Positions 43,029-52,355 of a DNA stretch of 64,000 bases are shown piece by piece; the stretch's first letter is position 1; every line of letters begins with the position of its first letter. Both the position numbers and the translations under genes were made by a program. Where the stretch lies: positions 47,914 through 111,913 of the forward strand of contig NZ_JAUSRH010000014.1 of NCBI RefSeq assembly GCF_030811715.1. The letters run 5' to 3'. Origin of the DNA: Sinomonas atrocyanea (GTDB lineage Bacteria > Actinomycetota > Actinomycetes > Actinomycetales > Micrococcaceae). Under the pieces are notes generated by a model. The model saw nothing but the letters and a program-made list of their open reading frames with translations. It did not search any database and was not told the origin of the DNA.

Positions 43029-45200
43029 CTAGGCAACCCGCTCGGGGCCCAAGTCGAGCCGCCGCAGCAGCTGGGCGTTGAGCGCCACGACGATCGTGGA
43101 CAGTGACATGAGCACGGCGCCGACCGCGGGCGAGAGCACTACGCCGGCGAATGCGAGCACCCCTGCGGCCAGAGGCACCGTGATGAGGTTGTAGCCGGTG
43201 GCCCACACGAGGTTCTGCCACATCTTGCGGTAGCTCGCCCGCGAGAGCTCGACGACCGAGACCACCGAGCGGGGGTCGTTGCCGGCCAGGACCACGCCCG
43301 CGGACTCGATCGCCACGTCGGTGCCGGCACCGATCGCGATGCCGACGTCGGCGCGGGCGAGGGCAGGGGCGTCGTTGACGCCGTCGCCGACCATCGCGAC
43401 CTTGAGCCCGCGGCCCTGGAGTTCGGCGACCTTGCGGTCCTTGTCCTGCGGGAGGACCTGGGCGAAGACCTCGTCGATCCCGAGGTCCTTGGCCACGGCG
43501 TCGGCCACCTGCTGGGCGTCGCCGGTGATCATCGCGACGCGGATGCCGCGGCGCTGGAGCGCGCCGACGGCGGCGCGGGACTCCTCGCGGACAGAGTCCT
43601 CGAGCGCGAGCGCGCCGGCGATCCGGCCGTCGCGCACCACGTGGAGCACCGAGGCCCCGCGGGCGGTCCACGCGCCCACCTCGTCGGCGAGCGCCGCGGG
43701 GCTCGTGAGCCCGAGCTCGGCCAGCATCGCGGGGCCGCCCACCTGGACGAGGGCCTCGCCGGCCGCGTCCGTGACGCGCGCCTGGACTCCCCGGCCTGCG
43801 CTGGACTGGAAGCCGGCCGCCGTCGGCACCGCCAGTCCGCGGCCGCGCGCGGCGCGGACGATCGCCCGCGCCACGGGGTGCTCGCTGTCCGATTCGGCGG
43901 CCGCCGCGAGGGCGACCAGCGCGCCGTCGTCCGCCCTGCCTGCTCCCGGAACCGCCGCGGCGGCCACGAGTTCCGGCGCGCCCTGGGTGAGGGTGCCGGT
44001 CTTGTCGAAGAGGACGGCGGTGACCGTGCGCATACGCTCGAGGGCGAGGCGGTCCTTGACGAGGACGCCGCCCTTGGCCGCGCGCTCGGTCGAGATCGCG
44101 ATGACGAGGGGGATCGCCAGCCCGAGGGCGTGGGGGCAGGCGATGACGAGGACGGTGACCGTCGCGGTCACTGCGGTGGGAAGCTCGCCCAGGAGTGTCC
44201 ACGCGACGAACGTGAGGATGCCGGCGCCGGCGGCAAAGTAAAACAGGAAGGCTGCGGCGCGGTCGGCGAGGGCCTGCGCGCGGCTCGAGGAGGACTGGGC
44301 GTCGGCGACCATGCGCTGGATGCCGGCGAGCGCGGTCGACTCCCCGACAGCCTCGACGCGGACCCTCAGGCTCGTGTCGGTCGCGACGGTGCCGGCCACC
44401 ACGGTGTCGCCGGGGCCGCGGGCGACCGTCCTGGACTCGCCGGTGATCATGGACTCGTCCAGCTCGGCGGTGCCCTGCTCGATGCGGCCGTCGGCCGGGA
44501 GCCTGCCGCCGGCGCGGACGAGGACGAGGTCGCCGGGCGCGAGGGCGGCGGCGGGGACAGTCTCGGTCTCGCCCGTTGCCCCCACGCGCTCGGCCTCGTC
44601 GGGCAGCAGCGCGGCGAGGGCGGCGAGGGCCCCTTGGGAGGCGCCGAGGGCGCGCATCTCGAGCCAGTGCCCGAGCAGCATGATGGTCACCAGGAGCGCG
44701 AGCTCCCACCAGAAGTCGAGGTCGAAGCCGCCGATCTTCAGGCTCGTGGCCCACGAGGCGAGGAACGCCACCGTGATGGCCATCGCGATCAGCAGCATCA
44801 TCCCGGGCTGCCGGGAGCGCGCCTCGCTGAGGCCGCCCTTGAGGAACGGCATGCCGCCGTAGACGAAGATGACCGTGCCGAGCAGCGGGCCGATCCAGTC
44901 GCTGCCGGGGAAGGCCGGCGGCATGGCTCCGAAGAGGTGCCAGAACATGGGGCTGAAGGTCACGACCACAACCGAGAGCCCCAGCGTGAGCCAGAACCGG
45001 TCGCGGAACATCGCCACCGAGTGGCCGGCGTGCTCCCCCTGGGTGTGCATCGCGTGCGGGTCGCCGTGTCCCGCGTGGAGCAGGGCCGTCATGTCGTGAC
45101 CGGTGTGGGCGGTGCGGTGCCCGGTATGGCCGCCGTTGCCGTGGTCGTGCTGGATGGTCGAGCCCGGGCCGGGCCCATGATCGTGGGTGTGCTGGTTCAC
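43029..45200 (-). CDS. copB: Copper-translocating P1B-type ATPase, CopB (CPH) subtype
   Basis: 723 residues from the GTG at 45200. The N-terminus (1-62) is His-rich without a CxxC domain. TGES at 253-256, the membrane motif CPH at 355-357, DKTGT at 399-403 and GDGVNDAP are all present. CPH in place of CPC marks the CopB group, exporters of Cu, often Cu(II) or mixed valence. The ATPase domains and eight membrane segments are complete. A consensus promoter with a CsoR-type box lies 106-131 nt upstream, so copper induction is expected. The following DUF6153, DUF305 and DUF302 genes on the same strand may belong to the same regulon. Confidence 0.94.
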   Translation of the reverse strand: MNQHTHDHGPGPGSTIQHDHGNGGHTGHRTAHTGHDMTALLHAGHGDPHAMHTQGEHAGHSVAMFRDRFWLTLGLSVVVVTFSPMFWHLFGAMPPAFPGSDWIGPLLGTVIFVYGGMPFLKGGLSEARSRQPGMMLLIAMAITVAFLASWATSLKIGGFDLDFWWELALLVTIMLLGHWLEMRALGASQGALAALAALLPDEAERVGATGETETVPAAALAPGDLVLVRAGGRLPADGRIEQGTAELDESMITGESRTVARGPGDTVVAGTVATDTSLRVRVEAVGESTALAGIQRMVADAQSSSSRAQALADRAAAFLFYFAAGAGILTFVAWTLLGELPTAVTATVTVLVIACPHALGLAIPLVIAISTERAAKGGVLVKDRLALERMRTVTAVLFDKTGTLTQGAPELVAAAAVPGAGRADDGALVALAAAAESDSEHPVARAIVRAARGRGLAVPTAAGFQSSAGRGVQARVTDAAGEALVQVGGPAMLAELGLTSPAALADEVGAWTARGASVLHVVRDGRIAGALALEDSVREESRAAVGALQRRGIRVAMITGDAQQVADAVAKDLGIDEVFAQVLPQDKDRKVAELQGRGLKVAMVGDGVNDAPALARADVGIAIGAGTDVAIESAGVVLAGNDPRSVVSVVELSRASYRKMWQNLVWATGYNLITVPLAAGVLAFAGVVLSPAVGAVLMSLSTIVVALNAQLLRRLDLGPERVA

Positions 45201-45302
45201 CGTTCTACCCGTTCTTTCCGCCGGTGGGGTCAGTTCGGGCTGTGGGGCGATCGGCGGTAGCGGGCGCGCCCGGACCGCGTGCATCGCTGACAGCGCACTG
45301 CA

Positions 45303-45331
45303 AACATACCCCCTAGGGGTATCTCGGTCAA
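45303..45331 (-). promoter_or_regulatory. copB promoter with CsoR-type operator
   Basis: Reverse strand: TTGACC (45331-45326), 17-nt spacer, TATGTT (45308-45303). The spacer carries the inverted repeat ATACCCC-CTA-GGGGTAT at 45306-45322, the form of actinobacterial CsoR copper-repressor sites. No csoR gene is in the window. Confidence 0.82.
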
Positions 45332-45335
45332 GAGC

Positions 45336-46241
45336 TCACGGCGCAGCCGGGACCACCACGCCGGCCTCCGCCTCGGGCGCGAGGGCCCCGAGCACCGTGC
45401 GAACGTGGCGCTCGGCGAGCGGCGCCGTCGCGCTGAAGACCGCCACGAAGGACTCGCGGGCGCGCAGGAGCGGCCAGTCCCGCGGCAGGAGCTCGTACGG
45501 CATGCCCGGATCGTCCCAGGGGAAGGCCCGCCACGTGTCGACGGCCTCGACCCGCAGCCGGAAGCCCTCGGCCGCACCGACGTCCCCTGCGCGCAGCCGG
45601 TCCAGCCGGGCTTCGTTGCCGTCGGCGAACTCGGCGTAGCGCCGCGGGGGCTCGGCCGTGTCGACGATGGCCGGGCGCCGCCCCTCGAACCCGCCGTCCT
45701 CGACTCTGAACGCCATGTAGTCCTCGACCCCGTAGGCCTCGGCGATCTCGCGCACCTGCTCCATCCGGTCCCGCGGCGAGAACCAGAGGGCGCCGTAGAC
45801 GGGGGCAAATCCGAGCCATTTGAGCCGGGCCCGGAAGGCCTCGCGGATCTCGCGCTCGGACTCGGGCACGGAGAAGGCCACGGCGGTCCACCGCCTGTCC
45901 CAGCGGACGGCCGGGTCGCCGAACCGGCCCACCTCCTGGGTCCCGATCGCGAGTCTGGCGCGGGCCGCGGCGGTGAACCGGTAGCGCGAGGCGCGGCCGC
46001 CGCCGTCATTCTCGAGGACGCCGCGGGCGGCGAGCCTGCTCAGCGCGGTGGTGACCGCCGAGCGGCTCAGCCCCACGTCCTCCGCGAGCCGGATGATCGC
46101 CCTCGCGGGGAGCCACAGGTCGGTGTGCCGCCAGAACTCGCCGAGCATCGTCACCAGCAGGTGCTGGCTCGTGCCCCCTCGCTGGGGCCGCGGGAAGTCG
46201 ACCATGGCGGCGCTGGGCCGCGCCTGTCCGTCGTAGCGCAC
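45336..46241 (-). CDS. PaaX-family transcriptional regulator
   Basis: 301 residues from the GTG at 46241 (GGAAGG eight bases upstream); an in-frame ATG at 46205 is the alternative. The N-terminal winged helix, LAEDVGLSRSAVTTALSRLAARGVLE by its ends, and the PaaX C-terminal domain with RWDRRWTAVAFSVPESEREIREAFRARLKWLGFAPVYGALWFSP (ends shown) are characteristic. PaaX represses phenylacetate degradation in E. coli through phenylacetyl-CoA; here the divergent MHS transporter and CocE/DUF3237 genes are the probable targets. Confidence 0.88.
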   Translation of the reverse strand: MRYDGQARPSAAMVDFPRPQRGGTSQHLLVTMLGEFWRHTDLWLPARAIIRLAEDVGLSRSAVTTALSRLAARGVLENDGGGRASRYRFTAAARARLAIGTQEVGRFGDPAVRWDRRWTAVAFSVPESEREIREAFRARLKWLGFAPVYGALWFSPRDRMEQVREIAEAYGVEDYMAFRVEDGGFEGRRPAIVDTAEPPRRYAEFADGNEARLDRLRAGDVGAAEGFRLRVEAVDTWRAFPWDDPGMPYELLPRDWPLLRARESFVAVFSATAPLAERHVRTVLGALAPEAEAGVVVPAAP

Positions 46242-46290
46242 CCCTTCATCCTTCCAGCCGACGAGAAACTTTGCAGTTTTATTGACGTAC

Positions 46291-46317
46291 GCGAGTTTTA
46301 ACGCAACGATAACTCGC
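46291..46317. promoter_or_regulatory. Inverted repeat GCGAGTT-N13-AACTCGC, candidate PaaX operator
   Basis: Perfect 7-nt arms (46291-46297 and 46311-46317) in the divergent region between the paaX-like gene and the MHS transporter. Confidence 0.5.
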
Positions 46318-46368
46318 AGGTGACGCGCACCACATACCCTGACAACGTCGTCCTCCAGGAGATCCGCA

Positions 46369-47712
46369 ATGACCGCCGGCCCCACCTCCGCCGCGAACGC
46401 CGTGGCAGCCCGAGTCCCCGGGCAGCACGCGCGCAAGGCCGCCCTCGCGAGCTTCGCCGGAAGCACGCTCGAGTACTACGACTTCTTCATCTACGGCTCC
46501 GCCTCGGCCCTCATCTTCAACAAGATCTTCTTCCCGGGCATCGACCCTCTCCTCGGGCAGTTCCTCTCGATGGCCACCCTGGGCATCGGGTATGTGGTCC
46601 GCCCCCTCGCGGCGGGCTTCATCGGCCACTTCGGCGACCGGATCGGCCGCAAGCAGATGCTCGTCTTCACGCTCGTCTCGATGGGCGCGGCAACCTTCCT
46701 CATCGGCTGCCTCCCGCCGACCGCCGCGATCGGCGCGGCCGCCCCGGTCCTGCTGGTGCTGCTGCGCGTGGTGCAGGGCATCTCGGCCGCGGGCGAGTCC
46801 GTCGGCGCCGTCACCCTCTCGCTCGAGCACGCTCCCGCCAGGCGGCGGGCGTTCTTCGCCAGCTGGGTCAACACCGGGGCCGCGGCCGGCATCATGCTCG
46901 CCTCGCTCGCCTTTCTCCTCGTCTCCTTCATGCCGCAGGCGGACCTCGTCGCGTGGGGCTGGCGCATCCCCTTCCTCGCGAGCATCGTCGTCGCCGTGGC
47001 CGGGTTCGTGATCCGCCGCCGCATCCCCGAGGCCGAGGTGTTCGAGGAGGCGCGGGAGGCCGGGGAGACGGAGCAGGAGCTGCCGCTCAAGGTCGTGCTG
47101 CGCGACTACTGGCCCACGGTCATCAAGGTCATCCTCTTCGGAGTGTGGGCGGTCGTGTCCACGATCGTCTCCGCCTTCAGCCTCTCCTACGCCACGAACG
47201 GCCACCTCGTCCCGAGCAGCGTCATGCTCGCCACCACCATCGTCACGGCGGCCCTCGGCATCATCGCCCAGCCGCTGTTCGGCATCCTCGCGGACCGGAT
47301 CGGCCGCAAGCCCGTCTTCATCGCCGGCAACGTGATCTGCGCGGCCTCGATCTTCGCCTACTTCTGGTCGATCTCGCAGAAGGACGTCCCGCTCGTGTTC
47401 GCCACCTCGATCCTGGTCATGGTGGTCGGGTACGGCATGGTGAACCCGCTCGGTCCCGCGATCGTCGCGGAGATGTTCCCGACGCGCATCCGCTACTCGG
47501 GCGCGGCGGTCTCCTCCCAGCTCGGGCTCATCGTCACCGGCTTCGCGCCCACGATCGCCGCCGCCGTGGTGCGCCCCGGCCCCGACGGCTGGGTCCCCGT
47601 CGCGGTCTTCACCGCCGCCTGCTGCTGCCTCTCTGCCCTCGTGACCCTCGTGTGGGTGCGGGAGACGTACCGCGTGGACACGCACGAGCTCGGCGCGCGG
47701 GCGGGGGCCTGA
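46369..47712 (+). CDS. MHS-family MFS transporter
   Basis: 447 residues, about twelve membrane segments. The opening ASFAGSTLEYYDFFIYGSASAL and the loop FGDRIGRKQMLVFTLV are signatures of the metabolite:H+ symporter (MHS) family, including shikimate and alpha-ketoglutarate carriers; PEAEVFEEAR and FGILADRIGRKPVF follow. The ATG has AGGAG in good spacing. It leads an operon with the hydrolase (3 nt gap) and DUF3237 gene, so it probably imports an ester or carboxylate that the hydrolase cleaves. Confidence 0.9.
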   Translation: MTAGPTSAANAVAARVPGQHARKAALASFAGSTLEYYDFFIYGSASALIFNKIFFPGIDPLLGQFLSMATLGIGYVVRPLAAGFIGHFGDRIGRKQMLVFTLVSMGAATFLIGCLPPTAAIGAAAPVLLVLLRVVQGISAAGESVGAVTLSLEHAPARRRAFFASWVNTGAAAGIMLASLAFLLVSFMPQADLVAWGWRIPFLASIVVAVAGFVIRRRIPEAEVFEEAREAGETEQELPLKVVLRDYWPTVIKVILFGVWAVVSTIVSAFSLSYATNGHLVPSSVMLATTIVTAALGIIAQPLFGILADRIGRKPVFIAGNVICAASIFAYFWSISQKDVPLVFATSILVMVVGYGMVNPLGPAIVAEMFPTRIRYSGAAVSSQLGLIVTGFAPTIAAAVVRPGPDGWVPVAVFTAACCCLSALVTLVWVRETYRVDTHELGARAGA

Positions 47713-47715
47713 GGC

Positions 47716-49458
47716 ATGCCGCACACCGTGATCATCGAACATGACGTCGAGACCCCGCTCAGCGACGGGACCGTGCTGCGCTCCACGGTCTACCGCCCGG
47801 CATCCGAGGGCGAGCGCTTCCCCGTGCTGATGACCCGCACCCCCTACGGGCGCGACCTGTCGGTGAACTCCGCCTACTTCAACCCCGCCACAGTCGCCGC
47901 GGAGGGCTTCGTGGTGGTCCTGCAGGACGTGCGCGGCAGGTTCGGCTCGGACGGCGAGTTCGCCCCGAGCGAGCAGGAGGCGGACGACGGCGCGGAGGCC
48001 GTCGAGTGGGCAGCCCGCCTCCCGTACTCCTCGGGCAAGGTCGGGATGTGGGGGCGCTCGTACTTCGCCGAGTCGCAGTGGCGGGCCGCGCGCAGGGCGC
48101 CCCGTGGCCTCGCCGCCCTGGCCCCGGGGGTGTGCGCCGCGGGCAACGCGGACAACGGCGCCCTCTTCCGGGGCGGCGCATCCGAGCTCGGCTCGCGCCT
48201 GAGCTGGGGCCATGGCTCGATCTCGCTTGAGACCATCCGCCGCGAGTTCGCCGCCGACCCCGCCCGTCTGGGCCGCGAGGCCGAGGCCTGGCGGGAGCTG
48301 GACTCCGCCTTCGCGGATGGCTCGGCCTACGGGACCCTGCCGTTGAACGACCTCAAGTCCCGGGCCTGCACCTTCATGCAGTCCTCCATCATCCCCTCGG
48401 CCGGCGCTGACCCCGGCGCCGAAGCGTCGGAGGTGTGGAACTGGCCGGTCTCCGCGCCCGTGCCGCTCGCCACGCTCCACATCGGCGGCTGGTTCGACAT
48501 CTTCCTGCCCAACACGCTCGACCAGTACCGCCTCCAGCTCGAGGCCTCCCGCCGCGACCCTGCCGTGCCCCGGCCCCGCCTGGTCCTGGGCCCGTGGAGC
48601 CACGCGAACTTCACAGGCCTCTTCCCGGACGCCGCGTTCCCGGGCGGGTCCGCGGCCGCCCTCGGACCTTATGGCGACCTTTCCTCCCTCCACGCACAGT
48701 GGTTCCGGCACGTCCTCGCCGACGGCCCGGTGCCCACGGCACCGCCCGTGCTCGTCTATGTCCTGGGGGAGAACCGGTGGCGGGGCTTCGACGAGCTGCC
48801 CGCGCCCTCGGAGCGGCGCGAGCTGTTCCTCGGCGCCGGCGGGACCCTCGCCGACCGGCCGGGCAGGGACGCCGCGGAGGCGTACGACTACGACCCGGTC
48901 GACCCCGTCCCGTCCACGGGGGGCGCCACGATGCACCTCGGTGCCGACTTCCCCGGGCCTGCCGAGCAGTCGCGCGTCGAGGCCCGCGAGGACGTGCTGA
49001 CCTTCACCACCGAGCCCCTCGCGGAGCCGCTCACCCTCTTCGGCGAGGTGACGGCGCGACTGTTCGCGTCGTCGTCGGCCGTCGACACCGACTTCGTGGT
49101 GCGGCTGTGCCGGGTCACGGCGGACGGGCGCTCGCTCGGGCTCGCCGACGGGATCGTGCGCGCCTCATGGCGGGACGCCTGCGCGGACGACGGCGTCTTC
49201 CGCGCCGGGGTGCCGCGGCGCACCCTCACGCCGGGGTCCCTCGAGGAGTTCACGGTCAGCCTGTGGAGCACCGCCTGCACCTTCGCCGCGGGCGAGCGGA
49301 TCCGGGTCCAGGTCACCTCGAGCTGCCATCCACGGTGGGACAGGAACCTCAACACCGGCGCGAGGGCGCTCGACTCCTCCGACGCGGTGGTGGCCCACCA
49401 GCGCGTGCACGTGGGTGAGAGCGCGCCGAGCCGGATCACGTTCGGGGTCCTCGGGTGA
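47716..49458 (+). CDS. CocE/NonD-family alpha/beta hydrolase
   Basis: 580 residues. The catalytic domain has LQDVRGRFGSDGEF and the nucleophile motif GMWGRSYFAESQW with the Ser in the CocE GxSYxG-type position. The acid/base residues are in PVPLATLHIGGWFDIFLPN and VLGPWSHANF. The C-terminal jelly-roll X-Pro dipeptidyl-peptidase-like domain (SRVEAREDVLTFTTEPLAEPLTLFGEVTARL by its ends) completes the family. The substrate may be an ester or amide, possibly aromatic because of PaaX. It follows the transporter by 3 nt. Confidence 0.92.
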   Translation: MPHTVIIEHDVETPLSDGTVLRSTVYRPASEGERFPVLMTRTPYGRDLSVNSAYFNPATVAAEGFVVVLQDVRGRFGSDGEFAPSEQEADDGAEAVEWAARLPYSSGKVGMWGRSYFAESQWRAARRAPRGLAALAPGVCAAGNADNGALFRGGASELGSRLSWGHGSISLETIRREFAADPARLGREAEAWRELDSAFADGSAYGTLPLNDLKSRACTFMQSSIIPSAGADPGAEASEVWNWPVSAPVPLATLHIGGWFDIFLPNTLDQYRLQLEASRRDPAVPRPRLVLGPWSHANFTGLFPDAAFPGGSAAALGPYGDLSSLHAQWFRHVLADGPVPTAPPVLVYVLGENRWRGFDELPAPSERRELFLGAGGTLADRPGRDAAEAYDYDPVDPVPSTGGATMHLGADFPGPAEQSRVEAREDVLTFTTEPLAEPLTLFGEVTARLFASSSAVDTDFVVRLCRVTADGRSLGLADGIVRASWRDACADDGVFRAGVPRRTLTPGSLEEFTVSLWSTACTFAAGERIRVQVTSSCHPRWDRNLNTGARALDSSDAVVAHQRVHVGESAPSRITFGVLG

Positions 49459-49949
49459 GCCGGGGTACTGTCCCAGCCATGACGCAGACGCCGCAGCCGC
49501 CAGCCCTGGAGTACGCGGGGACCCTCTCGGTCCTCATCGGAGACCCGATCGACGTGGGCCCCACGCCGGAGGGCCACCGCAGGATCATCCCCATCACCGG
49601 GGGCGCCGTGTCCGGCCCGCGCCTGAGCGGGCGCGTGCTCCCGGGCGGGGCGGACTTCCAGATCCTCCACACGCCGGAGCTCTCCCAGCTCGATGCCCGC
49701 TACGCCGTCGAGACGGAGGACGGGGCGATCATCTCGGTGGACAACGCCGCGATCCGGTCCGGCTCCGCCGAGGCTCTCGGCCGGATCGCGCGCGGTGAGC
49801 CGGTGGACCCGGCGGAGATCTACTTCCGCTGCGCGCCGCGGCTGCGGTCCTCGGCGCCACAGTGGGACTGGGTGAACCGCACCCTGTTCGTCGGCACCGG
49901 CGAGCGGTACCCGGACCGCGTCGTCGTGCACGTCTTCGCCCTGGCCTGA
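49455..49949 (+). CDS. DUF3237 protein
   Basis: 164 residues from the GTG at 49455, overlapping the hydrolase stop by 4 nt. A TACTGT box just before the in-frame ATG at 49479 suggests a second, leaderless start at MTQTPQPP. The DUF3237 domain is nearly the whole protein: IPITGGAVSGPRLSGRVLPGGADF, LDARYAVETEDGAIISVDN and DWVNRTLFVGTGERYPDRVVV by their ends. The family is often found beside aromatic or ester catabolism genes; function unknown. Confidence 0.9.
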   Translation: MSRGTVPAMTQTPQPPALEYAGTLSVLIGDPIDVGPTPEGHRRIIPITGGAVSGPRLSGRVLPGGADFQILHTPELSQLDARYAVETEDGAIISVDNAAIRSGSAEALGRIARGEPVDPAEIYFRCAPRLRSSAPQWDWVNRTLFVGTGERYPDRVVVHVFALA

Positions 49950-50029
49950 CCCGCAGTCCGCTGGGAATCCGCCGCGCGCGGGGCGAGCCGCGCCCTTGCC
50001 CTCCCGCCCCGCCCGCATAGGGTGAAGGC

Positions 50030-52213
50030 ATGGCGGATGCAGCGGGGCTCCTGCGCGAGCTGGCGGAACGGCACCAGGTGGCGACCTCCTATGCGGGGTG
50101 GGACGGCACCCTGCAGGAGGTCTCGGAGGAGACGCTCAGATCGGTGCTCGGTGCCCTCGGGGTGCCGACGGACTCGGCGGAGGCGATGCGCGCGGCCCTC
50201 GAGGAGGCGGAGACCGGGCCCTGGCGCCGGCTGCTCCCGCCCGTCGCGGTGGTGCGCCAGGGCGCCGGCGCGACCGTCGACGCGCACGTCCCGCACGGCA
50301 CGGCCGTCACCCTCTGGGTCACCGCCGAGGACGGCACGGAGTACGCGGCAGAGCAGGCCGAGAACTGGGTCGAGCCGCGCAGGGTCGACGGCGTGCTGAT
50401 GGGCCGCGCCTCCTTCCTCCTGCCGCCGGACCTCCCCCTCGGGTGGCACACGCTGCATGCCCGCAACGAGGACCGGAGCGCCGAGGCGACCCTCGTGGTC
50501 ACCCCGGACCGGCTCGCCACCACGGGCCGGCTCGCGGACCGCCAGCGGTGGGGGCTCATGGCGCAGCTCTACTCGGTGCGGTCCCGGCGCTCGTGGGGCA
50601 TCGGGGACTTCGCCGACCTCGCGGACCTCGCCGCCGTGGGAGCCGGGCAGGGCGCGAGCTTCGTGCTCGTCAACCCCCTGCACGCCTCGGCGCCGGTGCC
50701 GCCCCTCGAGGACTCCCCCTACCTGCCCTCGACCCGGCGCTTCGTGAACCCGCTCTACCTGCGCGTCGAGGACATCCCGGAGTACGGCTACCTCGCCGCC
50801 GAGGACCGCGCGCGCGTCGAGGAGCTCGCCCGGGGGCCCCGGTCGGCCAACGGTTCCGCCGCGCTGCTCGACCGCGACGCCTCCTACGCCGCCAAGCTCG
50901 CCGCGCTCGACCTCGTGTGGCGCGTGCCGCGCAGTCCGGCCCGCGCGCAGGCCTACACCCGGTTCTGCGCGGGCGCGGGGCAGGGGCTCGCGGACTTCGC
51001 GCTGTGGTCCGCGCTGGCCGAGCGCCGCGCCGCCTCCGGCGCAGCCGCCTCGGCGGCCGACGGCGCGCCCCCGGCCCCCGCGCTCCCCGCACCTCACGAG
51101 GCCGCGCGCCTGCGTGAGGAGCACGCCGAGCGGATCGACTTCTACCGCTGGCTCCAGTGGATCTGCGACGAGCAGCTCGAGGCCGCCCAGCGCACCGCGC
51201 TCGCGGCGGGGATGGAGATCGGGCTGCTCCACGACCTCGCCGTCGGCGTGCGTCCGGACGGCGCGGACGCGTGGACCCTCTCCGGTGTCCTCGCCGCCGG
51301 CGTCTCCGTGGGCGCGCCGCCGGACGTGTTCAACCAGCAGGGGCAGAACTGGAGCCAGCCGCCGTGGCACCCCACGCGGCTCGCGGAGACGGGCTACGCG
51401 GCGTACCGCGACATGCTCCGCACCATCCTCCGGCACGCCGGCGGGATCCGCGTGGACCACATCCTGGGCCTGTTCCGGCTCTGGTGGATCCCGGAGGGCG
51501 CCTCCTCCCCCGCCGGGGGCACGTACGTGCACTACGACCACGAGGCCCTCGTGGGCATCCTCGCGCTCGAGGCGCAGCGCGCGGGCGCGATCGTGATCGG
51601 CGAGGACCTCGGCGTGTTCGAGCCGTGGGTGCGGGACTACCTCGCCGAGCGGGGCGTGTTCGGCACCTCGATCCTGTGGTTCGAGCACGACGCCGGCACC
51701 CCCCTCGCGCCGGAGAAGTACCGGCAGGCGTGCCTCACCAGCGTGAACACCCACGACCTCCCGCCGACCGCGGGCTACCTCGCGGGCGAGCACGTGCGGC
51801 TGCGCGAGTCCCTCGGCCTGCTGGAGCGCCCCGTCGAGGAGGAGCTCGAGGCGGCCCGCGCGGAGATCGCCGGCGTCCTGGACCTCGCCCGCGAGCGGGG
51901 GCTCCTGCCCGCCTCCCCTGCGGACGGGGCCGAGGGCGGCGCGGACGAGCAGCGCATCATCGAGGCCCTCTACGAGCTCACCGCGCTCACGCCCTCGAGC
52001 CTGCTCGGCGTCGCACTCGTCGACGCCGTCGGGGACCGCCGCACCCAGAACCAGCCCGGCACCCACCGCGAGTACCCCAACTGGTGCATCCCGCTCACGG
52101 GCCCGGACGGCGCCGCGGTCCTGCTCGAGGACCTGCCCTCCACCGAGCGGTTCGCCTCCCTCCTCGCCGCGATGCGCGAGGCGGTGGACGGCGGCGAGAG
52201 GGCCGGAGGATGA
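50030..52213 (+). CDS. malQ: 4-alpha-glucanotransferase (MalQ)
   Basis: 727 residues, GH77. The catalytic region is shown by GGIRVDHILGLFRLWW (nucleophile Asp), VIGEDLGVFEPWVRDYL (acid/base Glu), SVNTHDLPPTAGYLAG and RRTQNQPGTHREYPNWCIPL. An N-terminal MalQ-type extension (1-160) is the usual actinobacterial form. It transfers alpha-1,4-glucan chains in maltose/glycogen metabolism. A TAGGGT box and GAAGG precede the ATG. The sugar porter gene follows on the same strand after 142 nt. Confidence 0.95.
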   Translation: MADAAGLLRELAERHQVATSYAGWDGTLQEVSEETLRSVLGALGVPTDSAEAMRAALEEAETGPWRRLLPPVAVVRQGAGATVDAHVPHGTAVTLWVTAEDGTEYAAEQAENWVEPRRVDGVLMGRASFLLPPDLPLGWHTLHARNEDRSAEATLVVTPDRLATTGRLADRQRWGLMAQLYSVRSRRSWGIGDFADLADLAAVGAGQGASFVLVNPLHASAPVPPLEDSPYLPSTRRFVNPLYLRVEDIPEYGYLAAEDRARVEELARGPRSANGSAALLDRDASYAAKLAALDLVWRVPRSPARAQAYTRFCAGAGQGLADFALWSALAERRAASGAAASAADGAPPAPALPAPHEAARLREEHAERIDFYRWLQWICDEQLEAAQRTALAAGMEIGLLHDLAVGVRPDGADAWTLSGVLAAGVSVGAPPDVFNQQGQNWSQPPWHPTRLAETGYAAYRDMLRTILRHAGGIRVDHILGLFRLWWIPEGASSPAGGTYVHYDHEALVGILALEAQRAGAIVIGEDLGVFEPWVRDYLAERGVFGTSILWFEHDAGTPLAPEKYRQACLTSVNTHDLPPTAGYLAGEHVRLRESLGLLERPVEEELEAARAEIAGVLDLARERGLLPASPADGAEGGADEQRIIEALYELTALTPSSLLGVALVDAVGDRRTQNQPGTHREYPNWCIPLTGPDGAAVLLEDLPSTERFASLLAAMREAVDGGERAGG

Positions 52214-52355
52214 TGGGCATCACGGCGGCGGCCGACTGAGTCGGCGCGTCGGCTTTTGGGAACATCGCCGGCCGGTGCCAGACTAGGCGGGCGCTCGCGG
52301 GGCCCACAGGCGCCGCGGGCCGATTCTCTCATCCGACGTACAAGCAGGAGCCACC

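Noticed and set aside
51670..51710. Further AHDAGP-type insert in malQ (EHDAGTPL)
   Set aside because: This segment belongs to the conserved WFEHD region of GH77 enzymes and is not in a linker, so it is natural MalQ sequence.
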